Assembly (NCBI RefSeq): GCF_014650915.1
Contig: NZ_BMVW01000002.1
Span: 649,677-713,676 of the forward strand
Source: Streptomyces poonensis
Lineage (GTDB): Bacteria > Actinomycetota > Actinomycetes > Streptomycetales > Streptomycetaceae
Direction of reading: 5' to 3'
Length of the DNA: 64,000 nt
Shown here one piece after another: positions 49,846-59,236 of this stretch; position 1 is the first letter of the stretch; each line of letters begins with the position of its first letter. A model generated the notes under the pieces. The model made no database searches. It was not told the origin of the DNA and saw only the letters and a list, made by a program, of their open reading frames with translations. Made by a program: the position numbers and the translations under genes.

Positions 49846-51617
49846 GCCTGACCGACCCCCTCACCCACGACGGTGCCACCGTGCCGGGCTGGTGGACGGC
49901 GACCGGGCCGACCGGCCGCATCGACGAGAACGACTTCCCCGGCGGACACGCCAACCTCGGACTGGCCCATGGCATCGCCGGCCCCCTGGCCCTGCTCGGC
50001 CTGAGCCTGATGGCCGGTGTCACCGTGCCGGGACAAGCAGAGGCCATCCACCGCCTGTGCGCCTGGCTGGAGGACTGGCGCATCGACACGCCCACCGGAT
50101 CGCGATGGCCGTACATGCTCACACGCGACGAGCTGGCCACTCGGCCGGACAAGGTCACTCACAGCGGCGCAGAGCACAGACCGTCATGGTGCTACGGCAC
50201 CGCCGGACTCGCTCGGGCCCTGCAGATCGCCGCCGCGGCGACCGGCGATGCGACCGTACGCAAGGTGGCGGAAGCAGCACTCGTCAGCGCCCTGACCGAC
50301 CCGGCCCAACTGGCTCTCACCGCGGATGGGTCGCTGTGCCACGGCTGGGCCGGCCTTGCCCGCATCGCGGATCGGGCAGCGTCGGACGCGGCAGACGTGG
50401 CAACGGCCACGCGGTTGCGAGGCCTGTCGGCCGGACTCGCCGACCGAGCCGAGGCCGACTATCCAGACGGTACCGGCCTGCTCGAAGGCTCCGCCGGAAT
50501 GGCACTCGCCGCCCTCGCCGCCACGGGTCCGCCCGCATGCCTCCCGCTGGAGCAGCGCGTGAGGGAACTGTGTGACCTCGCCGAAGCGGCCGAGCGCCGA
50601 CTTGATCCGGCGAGTGCATCCGCCGTGCACAATCTCGCCGCGCTCCTCGCCTCGGACTGCGGTCTGCCCGGCCTGGCCCGGCAGTGGTGTCACCGCCAGG
50701 CCGACATGCACCTGCGCGCCCATCCCCTGGACGCGCAGGCCGCACGTCACGCCCTGGAACCCCTCGGTAACCTCGCCCGCCTCCACGTCCGCTCGGGCGA
50801 CGGAGAGCGCGCCTTCGCCCTCATCGACGCCCTGTGGAAGGCGGTGGATTCCAGAACCGATACCACCATCGACGGCATGCACCTCCCTGCCGCCCGGCTG
50901 ACCGATCCCGACGAGGCACACCATGAGCTGCGCCGCTGGCTGTGGGCCCTGCTCCTGGCCACCGGAGCACGCGCCCTTGCCGTGGGCGGCCGCTGGGACG
51001 AGGCCCTCGCCAGCCTGGAACAGCACAATGGCGTCGGCCGTCGCATGTTCGACGGCCGACAGGTTGCGGTGATGGCCCGCTTGGTTGCTGGTGACACCAG
51101 CGGAGTCCGCGAACTCCTCGACTCCACCCTCCCAGGCGATACCTGGGAACAAGCGGTGACGGCCTGCCTCTCCCTGCTCTGCGACGGCGACAGCACGGCT
51201 TCGGAGGAGGTGCTCACGCCGTACCAAGCCCTCCTCGCAGCGGCGCCGGGCCCGGCCGCCGCCCACCACCAACTCACCACCGCTGTCTTCCTGACCCGTC
51301 TCGGGTTGACGATCGTCGATGCCCTTGGCGGTGTTGCCCACACCTCGGCACGGTCTGTCGTGGACCAGCTGATGTCGCTCGCCACCATCACGAGGGACGG
51401 CTACGTGGCTCGGGAAATTCTGCAGCACGAGGGCTGCGCACGTTGCCTCTCGCCGTCCGCCCAGCGAGAGCTGACAGACATCACGGACGCCGGCGCCCTG
51501 GGAGCCGGCGAGCTTCCCGGGCATCTACTCACCCGGCTCGAGGCAGCGCTGATGCTGGCCGAGGAGGTGATCGCCCGGCAACCGTCCAGTCAACGCGCCG
51601 TCGGCCCGGACCATTGA
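49842..51617 (+). CDS. Half LanC-like protein fused to a helical repeat domain
   Basis: A 591-residue open frame. Residues 10-235 match the C-terminal half of LanC-like cyclases, including the zinc ligands in PSWCYGTAGLARAL (Cys) and GSLCHGWAGLARIA (Cys-His), GGHANLGLAHGIAG and GLLEGSAGMALAAL. The first half of LanC is missing at the IS110 junction. From about 240 a helical, TPR-like region follows (LCDLAEAAERRLDPASASAV, LARLHVRSGDGERAFALIDA, ILQHEGCARCL). The second part may be a separate gene read through by fusion. A complete LanC or a lanthipeptide precursor is not visible, so activity is doubtful. Confidence 0.6.
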   Translation: MRLTDPLTHDGATVPGWWTATGPTGRIDENDFPGGHANLGLAHGIAGPLALLGLSLMAGVTVPGQAEAIHRLCAWLEDWRIDTPTGSRWPYMLTRDELATRPDKVTHSGAEHRPSWCYGTAGLARALQIAAAATGDATVRKVAEAALVSALTDPAQLALTADGSLCHGWAGLARIADRAASDAADVATATRLRGLSAGLADRAEADYPDGTGLLEGSAGMALAALAATGPPACLPLEQRVRELCDLAEAAERRLDPASASAVHNLAALLASDCGLPGLARQWCHRQADMHLRAHPLDAQAARHALEPLGNLARLHVRSGDGERAFALIDALWKAVDSRTDTTIDGMHLPAARLTDPDEAHHELRRWLWALLLATGARALAVGGRWDEALASLEQHNGVGRRMFDGRQVAVMARLVAGDTSGVRELLDSTLPGDTWEQAVTACLSLLCDGDSTASEEVLTPYQALLAAAPGPAAAHHQLTTAVFLTRLGLTIVDALGGVAHTSARSVVDQLMSLATITRDGYVAREILQHEGCARCLSPSAQRELTDITDAGALGAGELPGHLLTRLEAALMLAEEVIARQPSSQRAVGPDH

Positions 51618-51910
51618 GCGAAGGGCCTCGGGCCGATGCCACCTCCCACGCACCACCGCAGTTGGATCTCGCTATGCCTCCCCGCCACGGTGAGCCTCAC
51701 CTGTCACATGTGTATCGGTTGCGGCGTTTCGGCCACGCTGCAGTGCCTGCAAGCACCGGCCTCCCAAGGGCTGACGCGTTGCGCAGCCCCGACTGCCAAG
51801 CGTCCGAGCGGAATCGACCTCGTCCGAAACACCTGTGTTCGATATCGCGGCCTCTGTCGTTGACTCCCGTGCCGCTGCCTTCATCCCACCGACCGCACGG
51901 AGAGGTTCCG
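51618..51910. other. Gap before the ABC exporter
   Basis: This 293-bp stretch separates the LanC/helical gene from the exporter. A long frame of the exporter runs back through it, but its translation is Arg/Pro-rich and has no recognisable motif, so it is probably the promoter region and leader. Confidence 0.45.
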
Positions 51911-53794
51911 TTGACTTCCACCACAGCCCACGACGCTCCCCCCGTCCCACCGCCGCCACCTGCCGAGATCACCTACTCCGGCCAGTACTCCGTGAATCCG
52001 CTCGGCCAGGTCAGCTTCCGCGCCCTGTGCGCCGGGCTCCCCGCAGTACTGCGGCGTATTGCCGCCATGGCATGGCGGATCGACCACCGAGCCGTCCTCC
52101 TGCTCCTCGCCTGCCAGCTGATCACCGGCGTGTCCGCCGCGGTGCTGCTGGCTGCCACGGCCAGGGCCATGCGCCCCGTCCTCGGTGCCGGTGCGGTCTC
52201 GGACCGCCTGCACGAGGCGCTTCCGGCTCTCATCGTCGTCGCCGCTGCGAGCGCCGTCACCCGGGCTACCGTGGCCGTGGCCGCGTACGCCGAGCGGCGG
52301 ATCACACCCCGGCTGACGACAGCGACCGATTCCGCGCTGGTCGAGGCCGTCTGCCGGGTCGAGGCCGCGGCGTACGCCGCCGATGGTTTCTCCGACCGCC
52401 AGGAGGCTGCGGAGATGGGTGTGACGCGTACGCACGTCATGGTCATGGACGCCCAGCGCTTCATGTCCGCCCTGATCAAGCTGATCACGGCCGGCGGCGT
52501 CCTTTCCGTGCTCAACCCCCTGATGCTGCCGCTGCTCCTCCTGGCCGTCGCCCCGGCCGGCATCGGGGCGATCCTCACCGCACGTGTCGACTACGAGATC
52601 CACTACGCGAACATCGCGGACCGCAACGTCCGCGGTATGACGCGCTGGTGGGCCACCGCGCCGAAGTACGGGGACGAGGTCCGTGCCAACGGCATGACCG
52701 ACTACCTCCTCCACTGGTACCGGGCCCTGTCGGAGCGGGTCGACCAGCGCTCGCTGACGGCCGCTCCCCGGACCCTGCGCATCGCTCTGCTCTCCTCCCT
52801 CGCCAGTGGCACGTTCCTCGCCGCCACCTGGGGAATGCTCGCCTGGCTGGCCGTCACCGGACGGATCACGCCGGCCATCGCCGCCACGGCCGTCGTCGCG
52901 GTCCAGACCACCCTGGCAGCGCTGTCCCAAGTAGTCATCAACGGCGCTGCGGTGTTCCACACCAGCCTCTACCTCAGCGACATGCAGGCCTTCTTCGACG
53001 CCGCCGCCCGACAGGCGCCGAAGCGCGGCCCGCTGACCGTCGGCCCGCCGGTGGAGGAGATTCGGCTCGACGAGGTCACCTACCGGTACCCCGGCAAGGA
53101 CAAGCCCGCCGTCGACGGCGTCTCCCTGACTCTGCGGCGCGGCCAGATCCTTGCCATCGTCGGCCTGAACGGCTCCGGCAAGAGCACTCTGACCCGCCTG
53201 ATCACCGGCATCTACCTCCCGGACAAGGGCCGGGTCACCTGGAACGGCACCGACCTCGCCCACACCGATCCGGCCACCGTCTGGAACTGCACCGGCCTGG
53301 TCCCGCAGATCTTCGCCCAGTGGCCCCTGCGGGCCCGGGAGAACGTGACCCTCGGCCAGCCCAGGAGCCACGACGACCGCGAGGTATGGGACGCGGTGGA
53401 CGCGGTCGGCATGCGCGAGGCGGTCGAGGACCTGCCCGCCGGCCTCGACACACTCCTCGCCCGCGAGATCTTCGGCGGTGCCGAACTCTCCGGCGGTCAG
53501 TGGCAACGCCTGGCGTGCTCCCGAGCCCTGTACCGGCGCCCGCCCCTGCTGATCCTGGACGAACCCACCTCACAGATGGACCCCCGCGGCGAGCACGGCA
53601 TCTTCGAGAAGATCAAGGCCATCTCCGCCGACCGGATCACCATCGTCGTCACGCACCGCCTGGAGAACACGAAGATCGCCGACCACATCATCGTCATGGA
53701 GCAAGGCCGCCTCACCGAACAAGGCACCTACGACGACCTCATCCACGCCGGCGGAACCTTCGCCGGCCTGCTCCGACTGTCACGAGATCGCTGA
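51911..53794 (+). CDS. ABC exporter, membrane and ATPase domains fused
   Basis: A 627-residue type IV exporter half. Membrane helices lie about 55-345 (LLLLACQLITGVSAAVLLAA, LLSSLASGTFLAATWGMLAW). The ATPase has Walker A VGLNGSGKSTLTRLITG, Q-loop GLVPQIFAQWPL, signature LSGGQWQRLACSRAL, Walker B LLILDEPTSQMDPRGE and H-loop TIVVTHRLENTK. The TTG at 51911 follows GGAGAGGTTCCG and gives the expected N-terminus. The signature glutamine and the asparagine in the Walker A are slightly unusual. A peptide or modified small molecule is the likely cargo, by context. Confidence 0.87.
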   Translation: MTSTTAHDAPPVPPPPPAEITYSGQYSVNPLGQVSFRALCAGLPAVLRRIAAMAWRIDHRAVLLLLACQLITGVSAAVLLAATARAMRPVLGAGAVSDRLHEALPALIVVAAASAVTRATVAVAAYAERRITPRLTTATDSALVEAVCRVEAAAYAADGFSDRQEAAEMGVTRTHVMVMDAQRFMSALIKLITAGGVLSVLNPLMLPLLLLAVAPAGIGAILTARVDYEIHYANIADRNVRGMTRWWATAPKYGDEVRANGMTDYLLHWYRALSERVDQRSLTAAPRTLRIALLSSLASGTFLAATWGMLAWLAVTGRITPAIAATAVVAVQTTLAALSQVVINGAAVFHTSLYLSDMQAFFDAAARQAPKRGPLTVGPPVEEIRLDEVTYRYPGKDKPAVDGVSLTLRRGQILAIVGLNGSGKSTLTRLITGIYLPDKGRVTWNGTDLAHTDPATVWNCTGLVPQIFAQWPLRARENVTLGQPRSHDDREVWDAVDAVGMREAVEDLPAGLDTLLAREIFGGAELSGGQWQRLACSRALYRRPPLLILDEPTSQMDPRGEHGIFEKIKAISADRITIVVTHRLENTKIADHIIVMEQGRLTEQGTYDDLIHAGGTFAGLLRLSRDR

Positions 53795-53854
53795 CCGCGC
53801 TCACCTCCAGGCACCTGACCCGTCTCGGCCGACCTTACGGAAGGACCGCACTGC
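53795..53854 (+). promoter_or_regulatory. Spacer with ribosome site for the small cap-like gene
   Basis: This 60-bp spacer between the exporter stop and the GTG at 53855 contains TTACGGAAGGACC, a good ribosome site (GGAAGGA) placed to serve that GTG. The short distance supports one transcript from the exporter to the NUDIX-kinase gene. Confidence 0.45.
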
Positions 53855-54166
53855 GTGACCGCCACCGAATGCACAGACACCGCCTCCGAGCGACTGACCA
53901 TGGAGGTAGAGGACACCGCTGCCAGCGTCCTGGCCGAGCACCGTTTCACGGTCTCCCGCGCCTGGACGCCTGACACCGTCGTTGGCTGTTTGCGTGACAC
54001 CGACTTCGCCCGGCCCGACCTCTTCACCGACCGTTCCGTAGCTTGCGAGGCAAAAGTGCGCTGGCTCCTTGACGCGCACTCCCATAGCGGGGTTCTGAGG
54101 GAGAACGTGACGTGCACCGTGCTGCCGGTACTGCTGTCGACCCGCCACCGCGGGACCGCCTCATGA
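53855..54166 (+). CDS. Small protein resembling a methyltransferase C-terminal cap
   Basis: A 103-residue frame (GTG start) with TMEVEDTAASVLAEHRFTVS, RAWTPDTVVGCLRDTDFARP and DLFTDRSVACEAKVRWLLDA. The pattern is like the C-terminal part of trans-aconitate-type methyltransferases that occur with similar exporter genes, but the SAM-binding part is absent. Its stop overlaps the NUDIX gene start (ATGA), so it is translated as part of the operon. It may be a fragment kept in frame or a small stand-alone protein. Confidence 0.6.
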   Translation: MTATECTDTASERLTMEVEDTAASVLAEHRFTVSRAWTPDTVVGCLRDTDFARPDLFTDRSVACEAKVRWLLDAHSHSGVLRENVTCTVLPVLLSTRHRGTAS

Positions 54167-55548
54167 GCGACCGGCAGCACCGGCACAGCGAGCCGGTCGA
54201 CGTTCACCTGATTCTGCGCCGCGACACCGCCGCAGGCCCAGAGATCCTGCTGTCCCGCCGCGCCGGGGACGTCTACGCCTCGGGCCTGTGGCATCTGCCG
54301 TCCGGACACCTTGAAGGACCGGAGGAGGACGTGGTCACCGCTCTCGTCCGGGAGACCCGGGAGGAGACCGGCGTCGTCGTCGACCACGCCGATGTTCGCG
54401 CGGCTGTCACCGTGCACCATCGCGCCCCCGGCGGCGCTGCGCGTGTCGGATTCTTCTTCGAGGGCCGACGCTGGCACGGCACCCCGCAGGTGAGGGAACA
54501 CGACGTGTGCGATGCCATGGGCTGGTTCCCGCTCGACGTCTTGCCAGAGCCCATGGTCGCGTACTGCCGTGCCGGGCTGGATGCCTACCGGGCCGGTGCC
54601 CGGATCGCCGTTCACTTCCAGGAACCTGGCGACCCGATCGCCTACGACCCGGCCGTCGACCGGTTGCTCCTGGTCCCCGCCAACGATGCGGACAACGCGG
54701 CGCCCGAGGTCGCAGTGCGCGACTTCACCGAGCGGGCGGTCGGCCGCATCACCAACTGGACGGACGTCTCCTGGGCACGGGAGGGCAGCCGGGTGTGGCG
54801 GGTCCACGGCGCCGAAGGCGGCACATGGTTCGTCAAGGTCCATCAGAGCGACCGCTTCCACCAGCGCGAGGTGACCGCGCTCCGCAGCTGGGTTCCCCAT
54901 CTCGGCGCGGCCGCACCCCGTCTGGTGGCCGCTGATGAGACGCTGCGGGCCGTGGTCATCACCGCGGTGGGAGGCCGGTCCCTCCATGGCGCCGTCCATC
55001 CGCCCAAGGAGCAGCAGCGGATCTTCTACAGCATCGGGCGGCTCGCGGCAGCCATCCACCGCAGCGCCCCCACCCGTCCAGCCACCGGCCCCCTGTCCCT
55101 CGGGAAGCTGGAGCGGCACCTCGACAGGGCCCGTCCCCACCTCGCGCCCGGAGATGAGAAGTTCATCCGCGAGATGGCCGAGAAGGCCGCCGACCTGCCC
55201 GTCCTCGAGACGGGACCCACGCACGGCGACTTCCAGCTCCGGAATCTCCGCTGGGACGAGATGACCAGCGCCTTGTACGTGCTCGATTTCGAACGCAGTG
55301 AAGAGGGACCGGCCGTACGGGATTTCGTGCGCCTCGCGGACGCGTGGAGCGGGCGGCCGGACCTCTTCGAGGCCGTGCTGGATGGATACGGCCGTCCCTT
55401 CACCCCGGCCGAGGAGGAGCATCTCGCCGTCCTGGCGGCGCTCGATGCCCTGTCCGGCATTCAGTACGGCACCGCACATGGAGACCTGGAGCTCGTCGAG
55501 CGCGGCCGCCGCACCGTGGCCCGCCTCCGCGCCACGGCCCGCCCTTGA
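54163..55548 (+). CDS. NUDIX hydrolase fused to an aminoglycoside-type phosphotransferase
   Basis: A 461-residue two-domain protein. Residues 10-150 form a NUDIX domain (GHLEGPEEDVVTALVRET then REETG; one extra residue relative to the standard box). Residues 190-455 are an APH-type kinase: SRVWRVHGAEGGTWFVKVHQ (ATP lysine), THGDFQLRNLRWDE (catalytic HGDxxxxN) and VLDFERSEEGPAVRDFVRL (DFE in place of DFG-like metal motif). Such fusions may make and hydrolyse phosphorylated or nucleotidyl intermediates, or modify an antibiotic. It is coupled to the small upstream gene and followed by methyltransferase remains. Confidence 0.88.
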   Translation: MSDRQHRHSEPVDVHLILRRDTAAGPEILLSRRAGDVYASGLWHLPSGHLEGPEEDVVTALVRETREETGVVVDHADVRAAVTVHHRAPGGAARVGFFFEGRRWHGTPQVREHDVCDAMGWFPLDVLPEPMVAYCRAGLDAYRAGARIAVHFQEPGDPIAYDPAVDRLLLVPANDADNAAPEVAVRDFTERAVGRITNWTDVSWAREGSRVWRVHGAEGGTWFVKVHQSDRFHQREVTALRSWVPHLGAAAPRLVAADETLRAVVITAVGGRSLHGAVHPPKEQQRIFYSIGRLAAAIHRSAPTRPATGPLSLGKLERHLDRARPHLAPGDEKFIREMAEKAADLPVLETGPTHGDFQLRNLRWDEMTSALYVLDFERSEEGPAVRDFVRLADAWSGRPDLFEAVLDGYGRPFTPAEEEHLAVLAALDALSGIQYGTAHGDLELVERGRRTVARLRATARP

Positions 55549-55589
55549 ACACCACCACCCATCACACCGGATCGTTGAGGAGCAGCACC

Positions 55590-55950
55590 GTGGGATACGT
55601 CGTCCGTGATCAGTGGCAACAGCACTATGCCGAGGGGAACGGGTTTCGGCAGCTGGGTGAGCGCGAGCGAGCGCTGTTCGCCGAACACACCCCGGTGCCT
55701 GACGGTGGCGGGCGGGCCCTCGAGGTGGGCTGCGGCACCGGAGACCTGGCTGCCTGCCTTGCGTCCCTCGGTCACGTCGTGGACGCCGTCGACTTCGCCG
55801 ACAGCGCGATCACCCGGGCCCGGAAGGAGCACGCCGGTATCGAGAAGGTGCGGAAGGTACTTTGGTCTGCCTGGACATAGAGCGAGATGACCCGATGGAG
55901 CTGAACGAGGGCGGCTACGACCTGATCACCATGCGTCTGATGTACCCGTC
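55590..55950 (+). pseudogene. SAM-dependent methyltransferase, frameshifted and truncated
   Basis: GTG at 55590 with GAGGAG upstream begins VGYVVRDQWQQHYAEGNGFR, and motif I is RALEVGCGTGDLAACLASLG, followed by VVDAVDFADSAITRAR. Near 55860 the frame is lost; the next one reads CLDIERDDPMELNEGGYDLI and TMRLMYP and then meets an SMI1-type fragment. The C-terminal half is missing. Confidence 0.78.
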
Positions 55951-56364
55951 ACACTCCCCGACATACTGTTGGACCTGCTCCGCGATCAGAACGGTGGCCA
56001 GGTCAGCGACAGCCGGAGTGCCTTCCCCACAAACCGGCCGACCTCATGGGGTGCCGACTACGTTCCGTTCGACAGCATGATGGGCATCGGTCACCGCGAG
56101 CGAACGCTGTCCATGCTCGACAGCCCGTACCTGGTCGAGGAATGGGGCCTGCCCGCGGCAGTGGTGCTGGTTGCGGGTGACGGGCATTACTGGATTGGGA
56201 TCGACTACCGGACCTGCGGCCGAGACAGGGAACCGTCCGTTACCTGGTTCGATGCGGACGACAACTCGGAACTGGTCCTCGCACCGGACTTCCGCTCCTT
56301 CATCAAGGGACTCACCTCCGCCCGGGAGTTCGAGAGCGAGCGGAACGAAGGCTCACCCGACTGA
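55948..56364 (+). pseudogene. SMI1/KNR4 (SUKH) protein lacking its N-terminus
   Basis: The frame reads VTLPDILLDLLRDQNGGQVS, PFDSMMGIGHRERTLSMLDS, PYLVEEWGLPAAVVLVAGDG and HYWIGIDYRTCG, typical for SUKH-superfamily proteins, which include toxin immunity proteins. About 40 N-terminal residues are missing where it is joined to the methyltransferase remnant. The remaining frame is open and could be translated from an internal start. Confidence 0.75.
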
Positions 56365-56429
56365 CCTCACCGGCGAAGCGCCCACCAGCCGAGGTCAGTT
56401 CCCCGCCACGAGCCTCATCACCGGGGCGA

Positions 56430-56670
56430 ACCATATCTGGTTCGGCACGAGTTCGCCCACGGACACGGCATGCGCCACTGCCGCTACCGGGGACAGAGGA
56501 AAGTCCACTTGCAGCATGTGTTCACGGCTATCGCCGTGAACATCGAGCGCCTCAGCGGCCTGCCACCGGCGGTGGATACCTACTCACCGCGATCACCGAC
56601 TGCCTTCCATAATTCCACGGATCAACACGAGATCCCCCGGTCGAGATCCTGGCGGACCCTGGGCAGTTGA
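56430..56670 (+). pseudogene. IS1182-type transposase 3' fragment
   Basis: The frame gives EFAHGHGMRHCRYRGQRKVH, LQHVFTAIAVNIERLSGLPP and ends RSRSWRTLGS, the C-terminus of an IS1182-family transposase common in Streptomyces. Nothing of the rest of the element is visible. Confidence 0.75.
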
Positions 56671-56767
56671 CCTTGACCACGGGCACCGAGCACAGCATGT
56701 TCCGGCACGGCTTCGCGGACCGTGCGGTATGCGGGACATCGGGCGGCGCCCGTGAAATGCTGGCGGC

Positions 56768-57133
56768 ATGCTTGACCACATCGGGCTCGAGGTCCAGGAC
56801 ATCGCGGCCAGCGGGCAGTTCTACGACGCCGTTCTGAAGCCTTTGGGCATCGGCAGGACGAAACAGTTCGGCGAGCTCATCAGCTACGGCACCACGGGAG
56901 ACACGCTGTGGCTGGTACCCGCCACCGAGGGGGCTCCGGTCCGGGAGATGCACATCGCTTTCGCCGCTTCCGACCGGGAGGCGGTCGACGCCTTCCATGC
57001 CGCGGCGATGGCGGCCGGGGCAGAGTCCCTGCACGCGCCGCGCCTTTGGCCCGAATATCACGATTCCTACTATGGGGCGTTCGTCCGCGATCCGGACGGC
57101 AACAACATCGAGGCCGTCTGTCACGCCCCCTGA
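56768..57133 (+). CDS. VOC-family (glyoxalase-fold) protein
   Basis: A 121-residue single-module vicinal oxygen chelate protein: MLDHIGLEVQDIAASGQFYD (metal His), VLKPLGIGRTKQFGELISYG, MHIAFAASDREAVDAFHAAA, and YYGAFVRDPDGNNIEAVCHA (metal Glu). Members include glyoxalases, dioxygenases and antibiotic-binding proteins; I cannot choose between them. It stands alone between IS remains and an MFS exporter and looks intact. Confidence 0.9.
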   Translation: MLDHIGLEVQDIAASGQFYDAVLKPLGIGRTKQFGELISYGTTGDTLWLVPATEGAPVREMHIAFAASDREAVDAFHAAAMAAGAESLHAPRLWPEYHDSYYGAFVRDPDGNNIEAVCHAP

Positions 57134-57289
57134 CCAGTGTCGGCCGATTTCTGCCCAGTGTCGAGCCGAACACCGTCAGCGAGACAGCGAGTTGCTCCCC
57201 CATGTCAAGGTGCAGCAATCTCCGATCCGCCGCCGGTTCGATAAGCAACGTGAATACTGGCTGACCTCACACGCTTCTAGCCTTGAAGC

Positions 57290-58819
57290 ATGACATCACC
57301 AGCTCATCAGCGGGAATCGGCGCAGCCGGACGGACTGCGCTGGATTGCGCTCGCCATCGTGATGACCGCGGCCTTCATGGACCTCGTCGATGTCACGATC
57401 GTCAACATCGCCGTACCTTCCATTCTGCGGGATACGGGCGCGTCGTTCAGTCAAATTCAATGGATTGTCGCCGGTTACTCACTGACGTTCGCGGTCGGAC
57501 TGATCACCGGTGGCAGGCTGGGCGACATTTATGGTCGCAAGCGTATTTTCCTCGTCGGTGTCACCGGATTCACGCTCGCTTCCGGGCTGTGCGGCTTCGC
57601 TGTGAATGCGGAGATGCTACTCGTGTCCCGGCTCGCGCAGGGCTGCGCTGCAGCGCTGATGGTTCCGCAGGTCTTGTCCATCGTGCACGCCACCTTTCCG
57701 GCCCATGAACGCGGCAAGGTGTTCGGCCTGTTCGGTGCCATCACCGGCCTGGCCGGAGTCAGCGGACCGCTGCTGGGCGCGCTGCTCACCCAGTGGGACC
57801 TTTTCGGACTTGCATGGCGGCCGATCTTCCTGGTCAACGTGCCCGTGGGCGTGGCGTCCGTGCTGCTGGGCCGTCGTTTCATCTCCGAGTCCCGGTCGTC
57901 GCACGCGCTCCGGCTCGACCTGGTCGGCGTGGCGATCGCCACCGCAGGTCTGCTGATGCTGCTTTACCCGCTCACCCGCGGCCATGACCTTGACTGGCCC
58001 CTGTGGAGTGTGCTGTCCATGGTCGGGTCCGTCGTTGCCTTCGGAGGTTTGGTGGCCTATGAGCGGGTCAAGGCCCGCAAGGACGGATCCCCGCTGATCG
58101 AGCTTTCCCTCTTCCGAGTGAAGAGTTTCCGTGCGGGCATCCTGGTGCAGCTCGCCGCCGGCATCGCCTTCGGCGTCTTCTTCCTGGTCTGGACGCTCTA
58201 CATGCAGGTGGGTCTCGGCTGGAGCGTGCTGCGGGCAGGTCTGATGGGGGTTCCGTTCTCGATCGCGGTGGCGGCGGCGGCCGGCATCTCCGTGCAGGTC
58301 CTGGTCCCGCGGTGGGGACGCGCGGTGTTGCAGGCCGGGGCGCTGGCCATGGCCGCGGGAATGCTGCTGTACGTCTGGGAGGCCGACCGGTACGGCTTGG
58401 GCATCTCTCCCTGGTGGATGGTCCCGCCGCTGGTGGTCATGGGCATCGGTATGGGGCTGATCCTGGCGCCGCTGACCGACGCGGTGCTGGCCGAGGTGCC
58501 GCGGGAGCACTCCGGCTCCGCGTCCGGTCTGATCAACACCACGCTTCAGGTGGGGCTGGCGATGGGGCTCGGGCTGACCTCGTTGATCTTCTTCGGCACC
58601 ATCGGCAGTGGGCTCGCCCCGCAGTCGGTCGGTCCGGCTTTCGCCGATGCCTTCGCCCACTCTCTGAAGTGGTCCGCCGGATTGATGGCCGTGGTCTTCC
58701 TGCTGATGTACGCCCTGCCGGCCGGGCCCCGGAGCCGACGGGACGGCGATGTGGACGACGGCGAGCCGTGGGCGATGGCCACCGGAGCACCCGAGCACGA
58801 CGGCGGCCTCCCTGGGTGA
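57290..58819 (+). CDS. DHA2-family MFS drug exporter
   Basis: A 509-residue transporter with about 14 membrane helices, of the drug:H+ antiporter-2 type. It has the helix 1 signature FMDLVDVTIVNIAVPSIL, the loop 2-3 motif GGRLGDIYGRKRIFL, motif C-like GAITGLAGVSGPLLGALLTQ, and MGIGMGLILAPLTDAVLAEV. A hydrophilic tail follows helix 14. No TetR or MarR repressor is next to it. It lies downstream, convergent with the encapsulin cluster, and could export that cluster's product, which is only a positional guess. Confidence 0.93.
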   Translation: MTSPAHQRESAQPDGLRWIALAIVMTAAFMDLVDVTIVNIAVPSILRDTGASFSQIQWIVAGYSLTFAVGLITGGRLGDIYGRKRIFLVGVTGFTLASGLCGFAVNAEMLLVSRLAQGCAAALMVPQVLSIVHATFPAHERGKVFGLFGAITGLAGVSGPLLGALLTQWDLFGLAWRPIFLVNVPVGVASVLLGRRFISESRSSHALRLDLVGVAIATAGLLMLLYPLTRGHDLDWPLWSVLSMVGSVVAFGGLVAYERVKARKDGSPLIELSLFRVKSFRAGILVQLAAGIAFGVFFLVWTLYMQVGLGWSVLRAGLMGVPFSIAVAAAAGISVQVLVPRWGRAVLQAGALAMAAGMLLYVWEADRYGLGISPWWMVPPLVVMGIGMGLILAPLTDAVLAEVPREHSGSASGLINTTLQVGLAMGLGLTSLIFFGTIGSGLAPQSVGPAFADAFAHSLKWSAGLMAVVFLLMYALPAGPRSRRDGDVDDGEPWAMATGAPEHDGGLPG

Positions 58820-58885
58820 GGGCCGTCGGCCCCGACCGCATCGTGGACGCTGGGGGTGCGTCGGCTGCCCGACCCCGGCCGCCGT

Positions 58886-59236
58886 TCACGCGGTGACGAT
58901 GGCACCCGCCGGCGAGCCACTGAGGATGAATGACCCGGTGCGGCTGCGGCGGAAGTGGACGTAGGCGTCGAGGGCCACGGGACCGGCGGTGCGGAACACC
59001 GCCCGGACGGTGTCGTCGACCGCCTGGGAAACCGGCCGCGGCTGACGAGTCGTTGGGGGACACGTCCACGTCACCGGTGTCGTCGATGGAAACGGGCGGT
59101 CACCGGCTGCGGTGCTCACGCCATGTACACGGACCCACCGGGCACGTCGATGGTCGCGAGGGCGCTGATGAGGCCGGCCGGGCAAGAACGACCACCGGGC
59201 CGCCTCGGTGCCGGGCCGGTTCACAACGTGCTCCAC
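58886..59236 (-). CDS. Unassigned frame downstream of the LysZ-LysK gene
   Basis: The last 48 codons (VSQAVDDTVRAVFRTAGPVA, LDAYVHFRRSRTGSFILSGS) have strong Streptomyces codon bias, whereas the first 65 do not and overlap the upstream gene end. A neighbouring frame (DVSPNDSSAAAGFPG) could hold the true beginning, with a shift near 59040. I do not recognise the family. It may be a damaged last gene of the encapsulin cluster. Confidence 0.35.
   Translation of the reverse strand: MEHVVNRPGTEAARWSFLPGRPHQRPRDHRRARWVRVHGVSTAAGDRPFPSTTPVTWTCPPTTRQPRPVSQAVDDTVRAVFRTAGPVALDAYVHFRRSRTGSFILSGSPAGAIVTA

Noticed and set aside
49842..53794. A lanthipeptide biosynthetic cluster
   Set aside because: Only half of a LanC-like protein is present. 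No dehydratase or precursor peptide with a Ser/Thr/Cys-rich core was found.
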